Part shown: one piece after another, positions 11,477 through 22,177 of the stretch
How the letters are laid out: each line of letters starts with the position of its first letter
Position numbering within the stretch: the first letter of the stretch is position 1
Source of the DNA: Xenopus tropicalis
Taxonomy: Eukaryota > Chordata > Amphibia > Anura > Pipidae
Assembly (NCBI RefSeq): GCF_000004195.4
Contig: NC_030683.2
Location: 45,211,358 to 45,275,357, forward strand
Reading direction: 5' to 3'
Length of the DNA: 64,000 nt
Notes under the pieces: generated by a model
Database searches by the model: none
What the model was told of the DNA's origin: nothing
What the model saw: only the letters and a program-made list of their open reading frames with translations
Translations under genes and position numbers: made by a program

Positions 11477-12711
11477 CAGTATATCTATATACATATACAA
11501 TACCCCAGTGTGTCTGCAGCACTCCACTTTGTCTCTTCTCTGGGTGCATGGTGTCAAACCCTTGCCAGGGGTAAGGGTTACAAATGTATATTTGAATTCA
11601 AACTTTTCGTTTACAGATTAACTAAATACAGTTGACAAAGAAACATTTTTACAATGATTTGAATTGGAAAAGAGAAAAAAACGCATTTACACACAAAATA
11701 AAGTTTTATTGCACTCAAAAGGTTTATGTCTTTTCCTGTGATAACTAAATCTTCTTGTGCAGCAGGGAAGAGGCTATCTTTAAAATAAGCAAACTCTCTG
11801 AACTCAGTTCTATGCGTTTTATTAGATTGTAGCCTAAAGTGAATACATACATTGGGCAAACAAAATTCTGCACACAGAGTAATCCAACAGTTGCTTTTAA
11901 ACATTTGTTACCGTCTGCGCTATTGTAAACTAAAAAAGTGCAAATAGAAGAAACCTTTCAGGGTTTCATTAAACATTTGTGTTAACCACCCCCTTCCAAT
12001 GTCAGAGCTATTAAGAATTGGGAAGTATCAATAAAATACATGTATATGCTCCATTAGAAGGCATCTTTTCAGAAGTCATGTGCAACACCTGCTACATTTA
12101 GAATTGCACGGGAAACTTCTTTTTGGTTAATCAACACTAGCAAAAAAATACTGTGAAGAAGAGAGTTATTACCTAGAATTAGTTTCTCAAGTCTCCATTT
12201 CTATCCAGTATTATTTAAAATGTAAAATATTACCATTTGCAGATAAAATATTAAAAACAGTTATTATATAGAATACCTAATATGAAATACTTGAAGTATG
12301 AAGTATGGTGCCCAAAAAATCTGTTCCTTATCCACATCAGTTAGTATTTGTTGGATAAAATATACAATTCTGATGTAGGGGTTAAAGATAATAGCACCAT
12401 TTATTTTGGCAGCCTGTTGCAGTCCGCACCCCCTTGGGGCATGCAGGAGACACAATTGCGTCTCATAGCAGGCAAATCTGTGGAGAAGTTTGCAAGCCTG
12501 CACCTCAAAAGAAGATTCACAAATAGAAAAACAGAAAAGTTAAGTCCATTCTACCCTGGCCATACTTAGCTATGTCCTAAAATACCCCTGAAAAAAACAC
12601 ACCCACTTACGGGCTTGTCCCACCCTTTTCAGATCTGGACTGAAGTCTGGACTGTCCTTCCAAAGGCACTGGATATGCAAAGGATACTTTAAAAAAAACA
12701 AACCAAAATCT
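11477..12711. other. Non-coding flank, no gene seen
   Basis: Short ORFs of at most 97 residues occur on both strands with no domain, codon bias or splice context. No repeat was recognised. Confidence 0.5.
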
Positions 12712-12712
12712 G

Positions 12713-12758
<46 letters not shown>
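12712..12758. repeat. (TA)n microsatellite, longest in window
   Basis: About 47 bases of almost pure AT alternation are seen. It is likely polymorphic and prone to extrusion. Confidence 0.95.
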
Positions 12759-12762
<4 letters not shown>

Positions 12763-13870
12763 TTGCAAACAATAATATTAAATTAATATCCTACTAGGAC
12801 AAATGGAATATCAACCAGTGCAAAAACAGGTTACACTGATTTGTCACAATACAGACAACTGAAGCTAGTAGAAAAGTATCTAAGACAGGGATGGGTGCAG
12901 AACTAATCTAGCCACTATAATGAGGTTGCAAACTATTACAAGCAAGAGACTTCTGATATTTTCACCCCTACCTTTTTAAAGACAAGCATTAACAGAGGTT
13001 TTATCTGTAGTTCCTTTATGACATGCCCACACACAGGCAAGCAAGCTGGCACATTGAATGGAGAGTTCACATTGTGTCTTCTATGCTCTCCTCCTCCATG
13101 GCCTCTTATGCTGAATGGCTTATTAGAAGACTTCTTTGTAATGTAATTGGATTTTAGCTGTTGTTTGTTGCAATGAAAATGTCATTTATATAGGTGTGGT
13201 CGTATTCATCCTGAATTAAGTTGCCTTGTTCTTTCAGTGAGCTGTAAAACTATTCACTCCAGGCACAGCTGTAAAAAAGAAAAGCTTAGTATTCTTCCAG
13301 CCTTGTTACTATTCAACAGATCTGTAAAATATCTAAACTACCTATTGGTCATATAGAATGATATGAGACACACAATTAAAGGTGATCCAGAACTGATAGA
13401 AACAGGTCATTTCATTACAAATCATTGTAGTTCCCTAACTTTCCATTGGTTGTGCAAGTAAGCTCAAGATAATGAATTTTTTGTTGTTAATTCTCTAAAT
13501 TCTTAAAACAAATAATTATAATCCAAAGGTAATAGTCACTTGACTTCTAGAAATAAAACACTGAAATAAGAAGTTCATGTTGCTACCATTATCAGTGGTC
13601 ATCTATATGGAAGTTACAGGGTCCTATATCAAATCTTCTCAGGACAGCCAAAACTCAGAGAAGATGACCTGTTTCATACCAATAATTATTATAGTATTTA
13701 AGACTTTCTACACTTGGATGCCGGAGTCTTTTTCCCCTACTCTTCAACAATCCTGCTGTTAGTAATACTAATATTAGTAACATTAGTGATCATAATAGCA
13801 AAGCCCCTGGCTAACCAATAATTCCACTACAAACACAGGCTCATAATGCTAATAAATTATTAGAATTGTT
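12759..13870. other. Non-coding flank, no gene seen
   Basis: No supported ORF, RNA gene or repeat. Confidence 0.5.
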
Positions 13871-14515
13871 TATTTATGTCTACATCTACAACCTATAGAA
13901 GGCATGATGTGCTGATGTTTAATATAACAGAGACTCTGGACCGATTGCAGAGCGCAGGAAGGAGGACAGTGACAGGGCTAAGAAGGGAGCGGGACCTGAC
14001 ATCAGAGGTTGGGAAGACAGGGGAAAAAGATATCACTGCGGAGGGAAGTGAAGGATGGCACCATTTTGTTTGATATGGAGCAGAGTAGTGGGGGAGAACG
14101 ACGTAGCTATCTATGGGGTCCATTTAGGTCCTTTGGCTTTGTTTGTCATGGCACGCGGTGGAACGCTTGCCCTGGGGGGCATATGGCCATGGATTGTTAT
14201 GGTTGAGTAACCGATAGTTGATGATGTAGGCTCAAGAGGGCTGAAAAGTTGGTTACCTGGTTTTCACTTGCCCATCTTCCCTCAAGGGGTTGGGTGGCTG
14301 GCATGCCAGGTTGCTGAGGAACGTGTAGCAGTGGTTTGGGCAAGCATTCCTTGGAAAGGGTTTTTCCTAAGGTTCAAAACTGTAAAACATATTGGTTGAT
14401 AAGTTCATACATTGATGATGTTAATGCACATGTATCTTAACCTGTAATTAAAACTGTGACCTTCTGTATCCCAAAAACTGGATGTTGTTACTTGTGTCTT
14501 GGAGGGAAGGGGTCC
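13871..14515 (+). mobile_element. Possible retroelement 3' remnant
   Basis: This block is GC-richer than its flanks. In one frame it reads IYGVHLGPLALFVMARGG near 14108-14160, resembling the GVHLSxxG ending of SGNH-type domains sometimes carried by frog and fish retroelements. It is followed by an ATTAAAACTGTGACC-type tail region (14450 onwards). Several frames are needed and no boundary is visible, so this is a weak call. It could instead be unrelated sequence. Confidence 0.3.
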
Positions 14516-14600
14516 CAAAAGTGGATATACTTATAGGGTAAGTGAAGGAGTAAGTTTGGTGGTTGCCCTTCCTGCGGGGGCTTGGTGCTGCCCTTGTTAA

Positions 14601-14660
14601 GGGCTCTGGCACACAGGGAGATTTGTTGCGGGCGACTAATCTCCCCGTGTGTCAGAGCCC
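14601..14660. mobile_element. 60-bp fold-back mini-element
   Basis: The arms GGGCTCTGGCACAC and GTGTGTCAGAGCCC form an almost complete hairpin around a short GGCGAC centre. TAA lies on both sides (14598-14600 and 14661-14663), consistent with a 3-bp TWA target duplication as made by Harbinger-type transposases. Confidence 0.65.
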
Positions 14661-15180
14661 TAAAGGACAAGGAAAGGTTAATATAAATTAAAAGTAAGTC
14701 TAAAGGCATTCTTGTTAAGTACTTACTGCATATCTAAATTCCCAGATCCCTGCTTGCTTCTCTGAGATATGGTGCTGGCAGCCTAAAGCAGTGTGAAGAC
14801 TACAGTGACATCACTGAAATCTCTCTCCCCTTCCTGTAGGTGCCAGCGGCAGCCTTCCTATTCTCTGAGCATGTGTGTAACTTGATCCTGTCTCCTGTTC
14901 TGAGCTACACAAGCCCACCAGCCAATCAGGAGCGGATCTGGCAGAGGGGAGGGGGGGAGGGAATGAAACACATGTGCAGTATGAAGCAAGGAGGCAAAGG
15001 AAGGGAGAATACCTTTTTAGAGATGGCTGCCTGTTCTAGAAAATGTGAAGTAAGTGTGACTGAGTAAATATTTGATTAGGCGAGCCAAAAGTGTGGCGTT
15101 TTTACTAAACAATAGGAGGACTATTGGGCAGTATGCTTTTTAAATTTTGACTTGCATTCTATATCAATAGTGACCTTTAA
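14661..15180. mobile_element. MITE of the AAAGGACAAGGAAAG type
   Basis: It begins TAAAGGACAAGGAAAGG directly after the 60-bp hairpin and ends near GTGACCTTTAA. The ends resemble those of the TTAA-flanked elements at 8250 and 39829. The interior is purine-rich around 14940-15010. It has no ORF. Confidence 0.55.
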
Positions 15181-17584
15181 TATGTAGTTTTGAAGTGTAT
15201 ACCCCCATACATTCTACTTAAGTTAATTCCCACTTTATATACATTCTGCCTTCTGGTTGGTAGCAAAAATACAGTCTATCAGCAAATGAAAAGGAAATAT
15301 GAAAAAACCCTATAATAAAGAAGGCATATAAGACTAAAAACCAAAAACCTACTAAATTGACACTTGAATAATTGTGCCAGTAATTTAAGAGATTAGCTTG
15401 AACTGTGTTCCTGTGTGTGACTATTTTTGACATATTTTCAATTTGCTTTATTTAATGGAAATATATTTTTCTTTTTTTGCATGCACTCTAAACCCCTCTA
15501 TAAACATTTTCTTGGGATTGCTTGGAGTTCTAGCCTTGCTAAACTACCTCTTCCCCTATCTGGACCAAAACCTTTAGAGCCAACCAATGAGTTTAAAAAA
15601 CAGTGTTTGGACCTTAATTATATTCCTTTATCAGTGGTGAAGGAAAAAGTTAAAACCCAGTACAAAAAACTATTGCTTATATTCAAAAAGTTCTTGTTAA
15701 ACTACAACTACCCCACTGATTAATAGTGCACAGATATAGATGGGTACTCCCAAACCCCTTGTTCAATGCAGGCTCATCACATTAACATCATAGTTGATAC
15801 ATTTTCATTGGTATTCCAAATCAGCATAATGGGTTTCACTAAAACATCTAGCGAGCAGAAAAAGCACCAAAAGAATAAAATTCTTTATTTAATAAAGTAT
15901 AAAAACATAAACTGCTCTTACAAGAATAAAAGCAATTATGTGGCACCCAGAATACTTAAAACCACAGCATCCTGGATTCCAATAGAGGGTGTATTCAGCA
16001 TCCTAATCCCCCATCTTGTACCAGTCCCAAACTGCTAAAGGGTGCCTTCCCCTTAATAATAATCAAAATGTAGACGTTTAACAGAATTAGGGGGTGATTT
16101 AGAAAAGAATTGTTTAAGAATTAGCACATTTATCAAAGCAGATGGATGTGCTAATTCTTTTAAATATGTCCAACTGCTTTGAGCAGTTAAACAAGTTAAT
16201 TTACTATGTGTCAGTACATAGTGCTGCACTGCATACTAAACACCTATCCAAATCCGTACATGGAATCAAAATACCTCTTATATCATCAGAAAATAATTCA
16301 TACAAATATGTCACAAACATATTTCTTGAGGACAATAAGTTCATACATGCCCAGATTTGGGTGGGCAGTGTTGCCGATTACTACAGTTTTTGAATACATG
16401 GCACACTGCACGGTCAGTTTTGACAGAATATTCTGTGAATCTCTTTGACTGTATGTATAGATGGGACACTGACAGATGCAAATGTACAAGAGGCACCAGT
16501 CCAAATTAACAGACCAGCAGTATTTGGCAATTTATGTGAATAGCATAATTTTGGATTTTTTGGGCTATGGGTTGATTGATTTAATGAATATAACAAAGGC
16601 CTATCTGTATGAATCTTTTTTAATTGAACTAAAATGATGCATGGAAAGAAAAGATTATGGGTTTCAATTTTGTTGCCTAAGGGGTGAGAATTGATATGCT
16701 GAATCATAGGCTAGACCGCTATTTATTTATATCATAGGAAATAGATTATGCACCACTGCAAGTGTCAAATTGTATGAAAAATAAGCGTGCATATAGTTGA
16801 GCACATTTTTAAACAAATATTTATAAAAGGTGATAAAAAAACATTCAATTTTATTCTCATAGAAACTATTTTAATGCTATAAGCATGCTTGCTTAATGAA
16901 ATAAAGTCATTAATGCACAGAATAAACAAGGCGGTTAAAATTTGCAATGGTGTCGTGACATATACTTTCTATAGTTTACTACAGCTTTTAATTGGTTACA
17001 TATTGCAGAAAAATCAATGACCTGCTGCCTTCAGAGATAATACTACATAAGACGTGCAGCCTAATTAAAGCAAGAAATATCGGACATGTCATAAAAGCAA
17101 TCCATTCATCTAAGGAATCCTTAATCTGAACATCTTGTTAGTTCAATCAATATTAAAAGCTGTGTACTAGCAGGTTTAGCATAACAGCCAGCCAGTGTTG
17201 TGCACATTTTACCCACTTTTTAAATGATTATTGTTCTGGAATTAACATGCTGTGTGATTTAATTACACATATTTAGGCAATACTAATCAAGAAACATTTA
17301 AAAATATCTCTATAAATGCCATGCCACACCTTGCAACATGGAGTTAAGTAGGTTCAACCTATAATAGTTATGGATCGATTCTTATTGAACCTTAATGATT
17401 ATTGAATTTAATATAGCAAATATTTGCACTGATACTGATTGAATTAAATTTTAAAAACTTGCTCTTGGCCTTCTTTGGTATTTTTGTGGATTCACTGAAC
17501 AGCTATGTTGAAATATTTGGACTCTATAGGTCAGCTGGACATAAAAGTTAAAAACTTGAGTGACTCATTTTTGATAAATCTGCC
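15181..17584. other. Non-coding flank; 17.0-17.3 kb looks repeat-free and ordered
   Basis: No gene is supported; ORFs of up to 98 residues lack motifs. A small inverted repeat (AGAATTAGCACAT and its inverse) lies at about 16120-16160. The stretch 16980-17300 has no repeat and many TAAT/ATTA, TTGTT and TGATTTAATTA words, so it is a candidate conserved non-coding element by appearance only. Confidence 0.4.
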
Positions 17585-18030
17585 TTAAAGGAGAAGGAAA
17601 AGCTAAGTCACTTGGGGGTGCCAAAATGGTAGGCACCCCCTAGTGACTTAAATCGCTTACATTTTACCCCGGGCTGGTGCCCCTGTACGGAGAGAACAGC
17701 ACCAGCCCGGGGTAGCAGCGATCACTTCCTCCTTCCTCGATCGCTTCCTCCTTCCTTCTTCGATCGCTTCCTCCTTCCTTCTTCGCTGCGCGCGCAGTAG
17801 AGTGAAAAGCCGAACTTGCGCCTGACTAACCGGTACGAAACGCGGAAGGCTTTTGCAGTTGTTTTTTATGGAATAAATACATTTTGATACTTTTATCAAC
17901 ACTACAAGCTGCTTCTTGAAAACTTTTTTTGACGCAAAAGGGACCCCACATGTGCCTGCCTGTTTGTTCCAGTATATCTCTGCATGGCTCCCCAAGCTGA
18001 TGGTCTGGGGCATGAGCATCCTGGACCCAC
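17585..18030. mobile_element. MITE with two internal hairpins, joined to a CGAAACG-type terminal repeat
   Basis: From TTAA at 17585 the sequence reads TTAAAGGAGAAGGAAAAGC. It then forms two local hairpins: GGGGGTGCC/GGCACCCCC near 17613-17641 and CCCCGGGCTGGTGC/GCACCAGCCCGGGG near 17667-17713. A CTTCCTCCTTC tandem block follows (17720-17785). The last part (17825-18030) has the CGAAACGCGG...AATAAATACA arrangement seen in Penelope-like terminal repeats. The 120-residue minus-strand ORF across it is a repeat artefact. Confidence 0.6.
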
Positions 18031-18156
18031 CTAAGTAGGGGGTAAGATTCTACTCTAATACGATGATTCTGTTAGTCTGTGAGATTTATGTATATATTTA
18101 TTAACAATTTTTAGGAGAAGACAAAACTCTAGACATGGGGTTTTTGGTCCTTTAAC

Positions 18157-18451
18157 CATGAGCCACAATCAAATGTAAACAGTGCTGTGGAGCCATACAA
18201 GCCTGAAAAAAGTTCCTTGAAAGTTCCGTGAAAAAACGGCTGCGACTGGCTAATTGGTAGCCCCATATAATTGGTAGCCCCATCCCCATGTGGACTGCTA
18301 GCCTGCAGGAAACTCTCTTTAGCATAAACCTATGTCTTTATGTCTCCAAAATTTATCTTCAAGTCTTCAAACTTTGAGGTCACTGGGAGCAACATCCATG
18401 GGAGTAGTGAGAACCATGGTGCTCAGGAGCCACTGGTGGGGGATCACTGCT
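18157..18451 (-). mobile_element. hAT-like MITE, diverged copy
   Basis: Read on the minus strand, it resembles the element at 58934-59350: it has GCAGTGATCCCC-like, GAGCCACTGG-like and TGACCTCAAAG-like words, and TTGGATGTTGCTCCCAGTGA is recognisable in inverse near 18380-18400. The outer boundaries are less clear than in the 58.9-kb copy. Confidence 0.6.
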
Positions 18452-18842
18452 ATAGACAGTATGTGTATATGTGCTCTATGTGCTTCCAAAAATAGAAAAA
18501 AGGAACGTTACAATTTATAATGAACCTGGGTGTAGGTGCAAAGGATGGATGGAGGACTGGCTGGAGGGCTCCCACTATACTAAAAGGGATTGGAAGGGGA
18601 CAGAAGCACTTCAGTGACGCAGATTGTATACTTCCTGATTTGTGGCACCTGGAGCATTTTTGCCACAGACTATAGATTCTATAGCAATCACCTACAATGA
18701 ACTCTTGCTACCTGAAGGACGATTTTATATACCAATAAAAAAAAACTATTCTGTTGTGTCTGCAAATAGGATCCAAAGAATCACTAACTAATTATACCGG
18801 AGACACACTGAGCACTTATTCTTCTGTGCGTTTCCTAAAACT

Positions 18843-18856
18843 ACAGTAGATGGCGC
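18843..18856 (+). promoter_or_regulatory. CTCF-like motif beside the fam241b promoter
   Basis: ACAGTAGATGGCGC matches the core CCASYAGRKGGCRS at 13 of 14 positions on the + strand, about 80 bases upstream of the first ETS motif of the presumed promoter. Confidence 0.45.
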
Positions 18857-18859
18857 TAG

Positions 18860-19020
18860 AGAGCACAATACGCCGCTGAAGTGAAGCTGAAAAGGAAGCT
18901 GGTACAATCCAGCCTGTCGCTACTTCCTGTGTTTACGAGCAGGGACTCCTGACAGCTGAGCCTGGAGGCAAATACCCGGAAGTAGGCTGGATAGTACATG
19001 TCTTTGCTTACGTGTGCATG
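18860..19020 (+). promoter_or_regulatory. fam241b: Presumed fam241b promoter and non-coding first exon
   Basis: This is the only patch upstream of the coding exons with several CpGs and ETS-type sites: TACTTCCTGT at 18921 and CCGGAAGT at 18976-18983. There is no TATA box, as is usual for broadly expressed vertebrate genes with ETS-driven promoters. A consensus splice donor, ATG|GTAAGC, follows at 19021. It could join this leader to the acceptor just before 20141 (TATACAG) or 20144 (CAG). The transcription start is inferred, not seen. Confidence 0.5.
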
Positions 19021-19576
19021 GTAAGCTTGCATTTGTATCTTCTCACAAACACACCGTACAGAGCTGGGGCACAGTACCCAAACTATGGGCAGAGAAACTG
19101 GCACGCCAGCTGTTGTAGGAATACAAGCTTAAAGGCGCATTAAGAATCGGAAGTTCTGTAGAAGCTGCCACAGGTTGCCTATACCGGCAGTAATCTGCCC
19201 CTGAGGCTGCTGGAATGATCCCTGTCTGTGCTGCCCAGTGAGCAGTGTCAGTGCTTGTACTCTGGGAACAGGTAGTTGGAAGGAAACAGGCTCACCACAG
19301 AAAAATAAGAAGAAAAATAAAAGATTATAAAGGTTATGTACTAACCCGTGGTGCAATGCTCAATATTGTTTCTATCCAAATGCTTTTTTTACAAACTTAA
19401 TTGTATCAATGCACACACCTCTTTAGTTGTACAGTACTTTATACTATGCTGTGCAGCAATATATATGCTGCCTTGATTAGCTGTCACTTTCAGGGCTTCC
19501 TTTGCCTTTTGTATTGGGATTCCTGGAAATAATACAGCATTATGGAAAAAACATGTCAGACACGGAGACCGAGACA

Positions 19577-19767
19577 TAGGGGTATATTTATGATGCTGTG
19601 TAAAAAGTGGAGTGAAGCATTACCGGTGATGTTGCCCAGGGCAACCAATCGGCAATTAGATTTCAACAGTTAGATAATCAAAGCAAAGTATCTGATTGGC
19701 TGCTATGAACAACATCACCAGTGATGTTTTACTCCACTTTTTACTCAGTATCATAAATATACCCCCA
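19577..19767. mobile_element. Palindromic MITE family D in fam241b 5' intron
   Basis: The inverted ends GGGGTATATTTATGAT and ATCATAAATATACCCC enclose a second inverted layer (AAAAAGTGGAGT / ACTCCACTTTTT, then GGTGATGTTG / CAACATCACC). It has no coding capacity. A related copy lies at 45112-45284. It falls in the presumed first intron of fam241b. Confidence 0.75.
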
Positions 19768-19779
19768 AGTGTACATGCT

Positions 19780-20035
19780 CAGTTTGTAAGATTATGAGGA
19801 AGCTTCCTGCTGATTGGCTGAGATCCACATTCCTAAGGGGGGGGGGAGTGAGTTCTTAGCATTCTTGAGGGAGGGGGGAGCAGGAGAGAGCTGTGTGTCT
19901 CTGGCACATGATAACAGAAACAAGAAATCTTTTGACAGAGAACTCAGTGCTGCGTTTCTGTGAGTGCTTATGGCTGTATTTACATAGACCTTTCTGATAA
20001 AGCTTACTTACTTCTTACCTTTCCTTCTCCTTTAA
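19780..20035 (-). mobile_element. TTAA-type MITE next to the first coding exon
   Basis: The right end TTTCCTTCTCCTTTAA (20020-20035) matches the inverse of the TTAAAGGAGAAGGAAA end seen at 17585. The interior carries a long G run (about 19838-19847) and a purine-rich GGGAGGGGGGAGCAGGAGAG stretch. The left end is not sharply defined. It stops about 105 bases before the splice acceptor of the first coding exon. Confidence 0.65.
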
Positions 20036-20175
20036 GATGAACCATATATGCATATATAGATATGCATTGCTATATTTCAAATGAAAATCTAAAGGTTTTA
20101 TCCTTGTTGAAGTAGAAGCTGAAAATATGTTTGTATACAGCAGGTGAACTCAGAAAGTACCTTTACACAGAGGAG

Positions 20176-20268
20176 ATGGTGCGGATTTTGGCAAACGGTG
20201 AAATTGTCCAGGATGATGACCCCCGAGTAAGAACAAATGCTCACACGAGAACTAACAATCAGCGACAG
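20176..20268 (+). CDS. fam241b: FAM241B, coding exon 1 (residues 1-31)
   Basis: This exon encodes the N-terminus, MVRILANGEIVQDDDPRVR followed by a Thr/Asn/Arg-rich stretch ending in QRQ. The first 19 residues are, as far as I recall, the same as in human FAM241B (C10orf35), which makes the assignment secure. The ATG has G at -3 and G at +4, a good vertebrate start context. The exon ends in phase 0 at CAG|GTAAGC, a consensus donor. The acceptor lies upstream at about 20141 or 20144, so this exon also carries about 35 bases of 5' UTR. FAM241B belongs to a small metazoan family (DUF4605) of uncharacterised single-pass membrane proteins. A role in lysosome homeostasis has been suggested from screens, but the molecular activity is unknown. 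Confidence 0.95.
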
Positions 20269-20829
20269 GTAAGCTTTCTGTAGTATATAAAACCTAGCTT
20301 TTCTATCATATGTTCATATAAATATATATGTTTGTATATTAGAATCTTTCTTACAAATGCTATTTGTTACGTGGAGTTTTATCTGATATTAATATCACAA
20401 TAAGCGACATGTAAAATGTTATTGTGTGCTTACAGATATTAATAATTATTTTTAATGCCCAAGTTTAATTTTTCTCCAAGTAGTGCGTTTTATGTTTTGA
20501 TGACTGCAAACAAACAGGGTATCTATTCCACGTATCATACATACCACATTAACATTAGAGAGCAAAAATGGTGGTGGACATTGCAGAGAAATGGCTACAA
20601 ATACAGAGCTTGAAAAAGATGGCCAGAATGCAAATATGTGCCATCTTACACCGCATGAATAGTCTGTTAGTGACAAAAGGAAAGCTATGGTGGACCAATG
20701 CAGAGGCATGTTTCCTCATTAACCTAAAGCAGCTGAACCTCTGGTATGGGATACTAAATTACTAGCCTGGTACTTTGTTGGGATATTTGAAGATTTTTAT
20801 TTAAATATTGCTTTTCCCCCTAAAACTAG
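20269..20829 (+). other. fam241b: fam241b intron between the coding exons
   Basis: This is a 561-bp GT-AG intron in phase 0: the donor is GTAAGC at 20269, and the acceptor CTAAAACTAG at 20829 is preceded by the pyrimidine run TGCTTTTCCCCC. ORFs inside it on both strands (to 85 residues) have no domains and are not exons. Confidence 0.9.
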
Positions 20830-21090
20830 GGATATTTTAACACGCCTACCAATGGTGGACAAGGCCCACAGCAGATTCCACAAGAGGAAAGGAGGCCAGA
20901 AGGACGCTCTCCATTCTCTGAAATTAACCAGCAGCTTGTAAATATGGGCTTTCCACGATGGAACCTTGGAAATCAGGTGGTAGAACCAGTCATGTCCATT
21001 CTTCTTCTATTCCTCATTCTTATGGTGGGTGTACGGGGCTTACTTCTGGTTGGCCTGATATATGTTGTCTCACACCTCAGCCAAAGATGA
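20830..21090 (+). CDS. fam241b: FAM241B, coding exon 2 (residues 32-117, stop)
   Basis: The exon opens with GYFNTPTNGGQGPQQIP, a Gly/Pro/Gln linker that varies in the family. It then reads SPFSEINQQLVNMGFPRWNLGN (about residues 58-79), the most conserved block. A hydrophobic segment of about 26 residues follows (85-110, core SILLLFLILMVGVRGLLLVG) with one arginine at 100, and the tail is SHLSQR. The total of 117 residues compares with about 121 in human; the difference lies in the linker. Topology is not shown by the sequence; a tail-anchored or single-pass form is likely. The stop is at 21088-21090. The longer ORF 20958-21392 is an out-of-frame shadow of this exon. Confidence 0.96.
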   Translation, partial: GYFNTPTNGGQGPQQIPQEERRPEGRSPFSEINQQLVNMGFPRWNLGNQVVEPVMSILLLFLILMVGVRGLLLVGLIYVVSHLSQR

Positions 21091-21880
21091 ACGGAAATGG
21101 TACCAAGAACCTAACCTTTTGTATTCATGGTTTCTGCATTGTAATAATTGTGTATGAACAGTGGACCAAAATGACAGCTATTTATTGTTGTTATTTAAGT
21201 TGTAAAAAAATATATAGGTTTTTTAAAGATCCATACTTCATCTCAGTGATACACCACAACAAATTGTTTCATCTCAATGAATCAACAGTCCTGAAAAAGG
21301 ATTTGTTTATATGTGTGATGTCTTACAAATATAATAACAAAAGAATTCAAAATATCACATTTATATTAAAAATATTTTGTAACTTTTCCTGAATTTCCAG
21401 ACACCTGGGAATTTTTTTACTGCACAGAGCAAAATACAGCACTGTACATATCAGACTGGTGCATTCTTCTGCGACCTCTGCATGTGCAGTTATATCACCT
21501 GTAATTTTTAAGGTGGTGAAACACATAGGTGTTCTGAAATTTTAACTGAATACTGCTGTAGAAAGTCATAAAACTGTGGAGCAGTAAAAAATTGGCATGT
21601 ATGTACATGATAGGGAAAACAAATTGTATGCTCCACTCTATCAGGTACTAATGTGAATAATGATATTTCTGCTGCTTAATAGGTAGAGGTTACAGAATTA
21701 AAAGATAATAATATATACTATGTACTCGAACCACTAAAGCACTTGTAGCAATATTGTGTGTATCTGCAGCTATCAGTGAACTTTTATAAAAGTAAGTAAA
21801 TCTGAGAACCAATGTTAAACTCTTATTCTGTATAAGATAGCTGGATATCTAAAATAAATTTTGGACTCAAAATTTTCAAG
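21091..21880 (+). other. fam241b: fam241b 3' UTR with poly(A) signal
   Basis: About 790 bases of AT-rich sequence separate the stop codon from the first canonical AATAAA, at 21853-21858. Weaker ATTAAA signals occur earlier (about 21362 and 21697) and could give shorter forms. A MITE fragment begins only a few bases beyond the expected cleavage site. Confidence 0.7.
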
Positions 21881-21893
21881 CTTCAGTTTTAAT

Positions 21894-22060
21894 TTAAAGG
21901 GGACATAGTGTGTTAAAAAACAAAAAATTGGCAGTGCATTATACTCCTCTAAATATAGAAGGAATGTGCTTAAAAAAAATCATGTGTTTCTGGCTGCTTG
22001 ATTTAAAATTTCACCCAAAACATTACTAGTCCCATCCATCTGTTCCTCTTCTTGCTGCCT
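21894..22060. mobile_element. Truncated MITE of the GGGGACATA type
   Basis: It begins TTAAAGGGGACATAGTG and contains TATACTCCTCTAAATATAGA, which is the inverse of a block near the right end of the nested element at 5316-5837. The other arm is missing, so it is a one-ended fragment. Confidence 0.6.
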
Positions 22061-22081
22061 CCTTTCCCAGCAGGACCGGAA

Positions 22082-22177
22082 CTAGGGGTAGGCAGTAAAG
22101 CCACCTGTCTAGGGTGCAGTGGTGGAGGGGCACAGCACATTCCTAGCATGACAGGTACCTCTTCTGCCTACCCCTAG
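22082..22177. repeat. Inverted repeat CTAGGGGTAGGCAG
   Basis: Fourteen-base arms (22082-22095 and 22164-22177) are perfect inverses around a 68-base centre. It is probably a small non-autonomous element inserted next to the previous fragment. The boundaries are uncertain. Confidence 0.6.

Noticed and set aside
17657..18019. 120-codon minus-strand ORF
   Set aside because: It runs through a CTTCCTCC tandem block and two repeat elements; no domain.
20958..21392. 144-codon + strand ORF
   Set aside because: It is an out-of-frame reading of fam241b exon 2 continued into the 3' UTR; the true frame gives the conserved FAM241B sequence.
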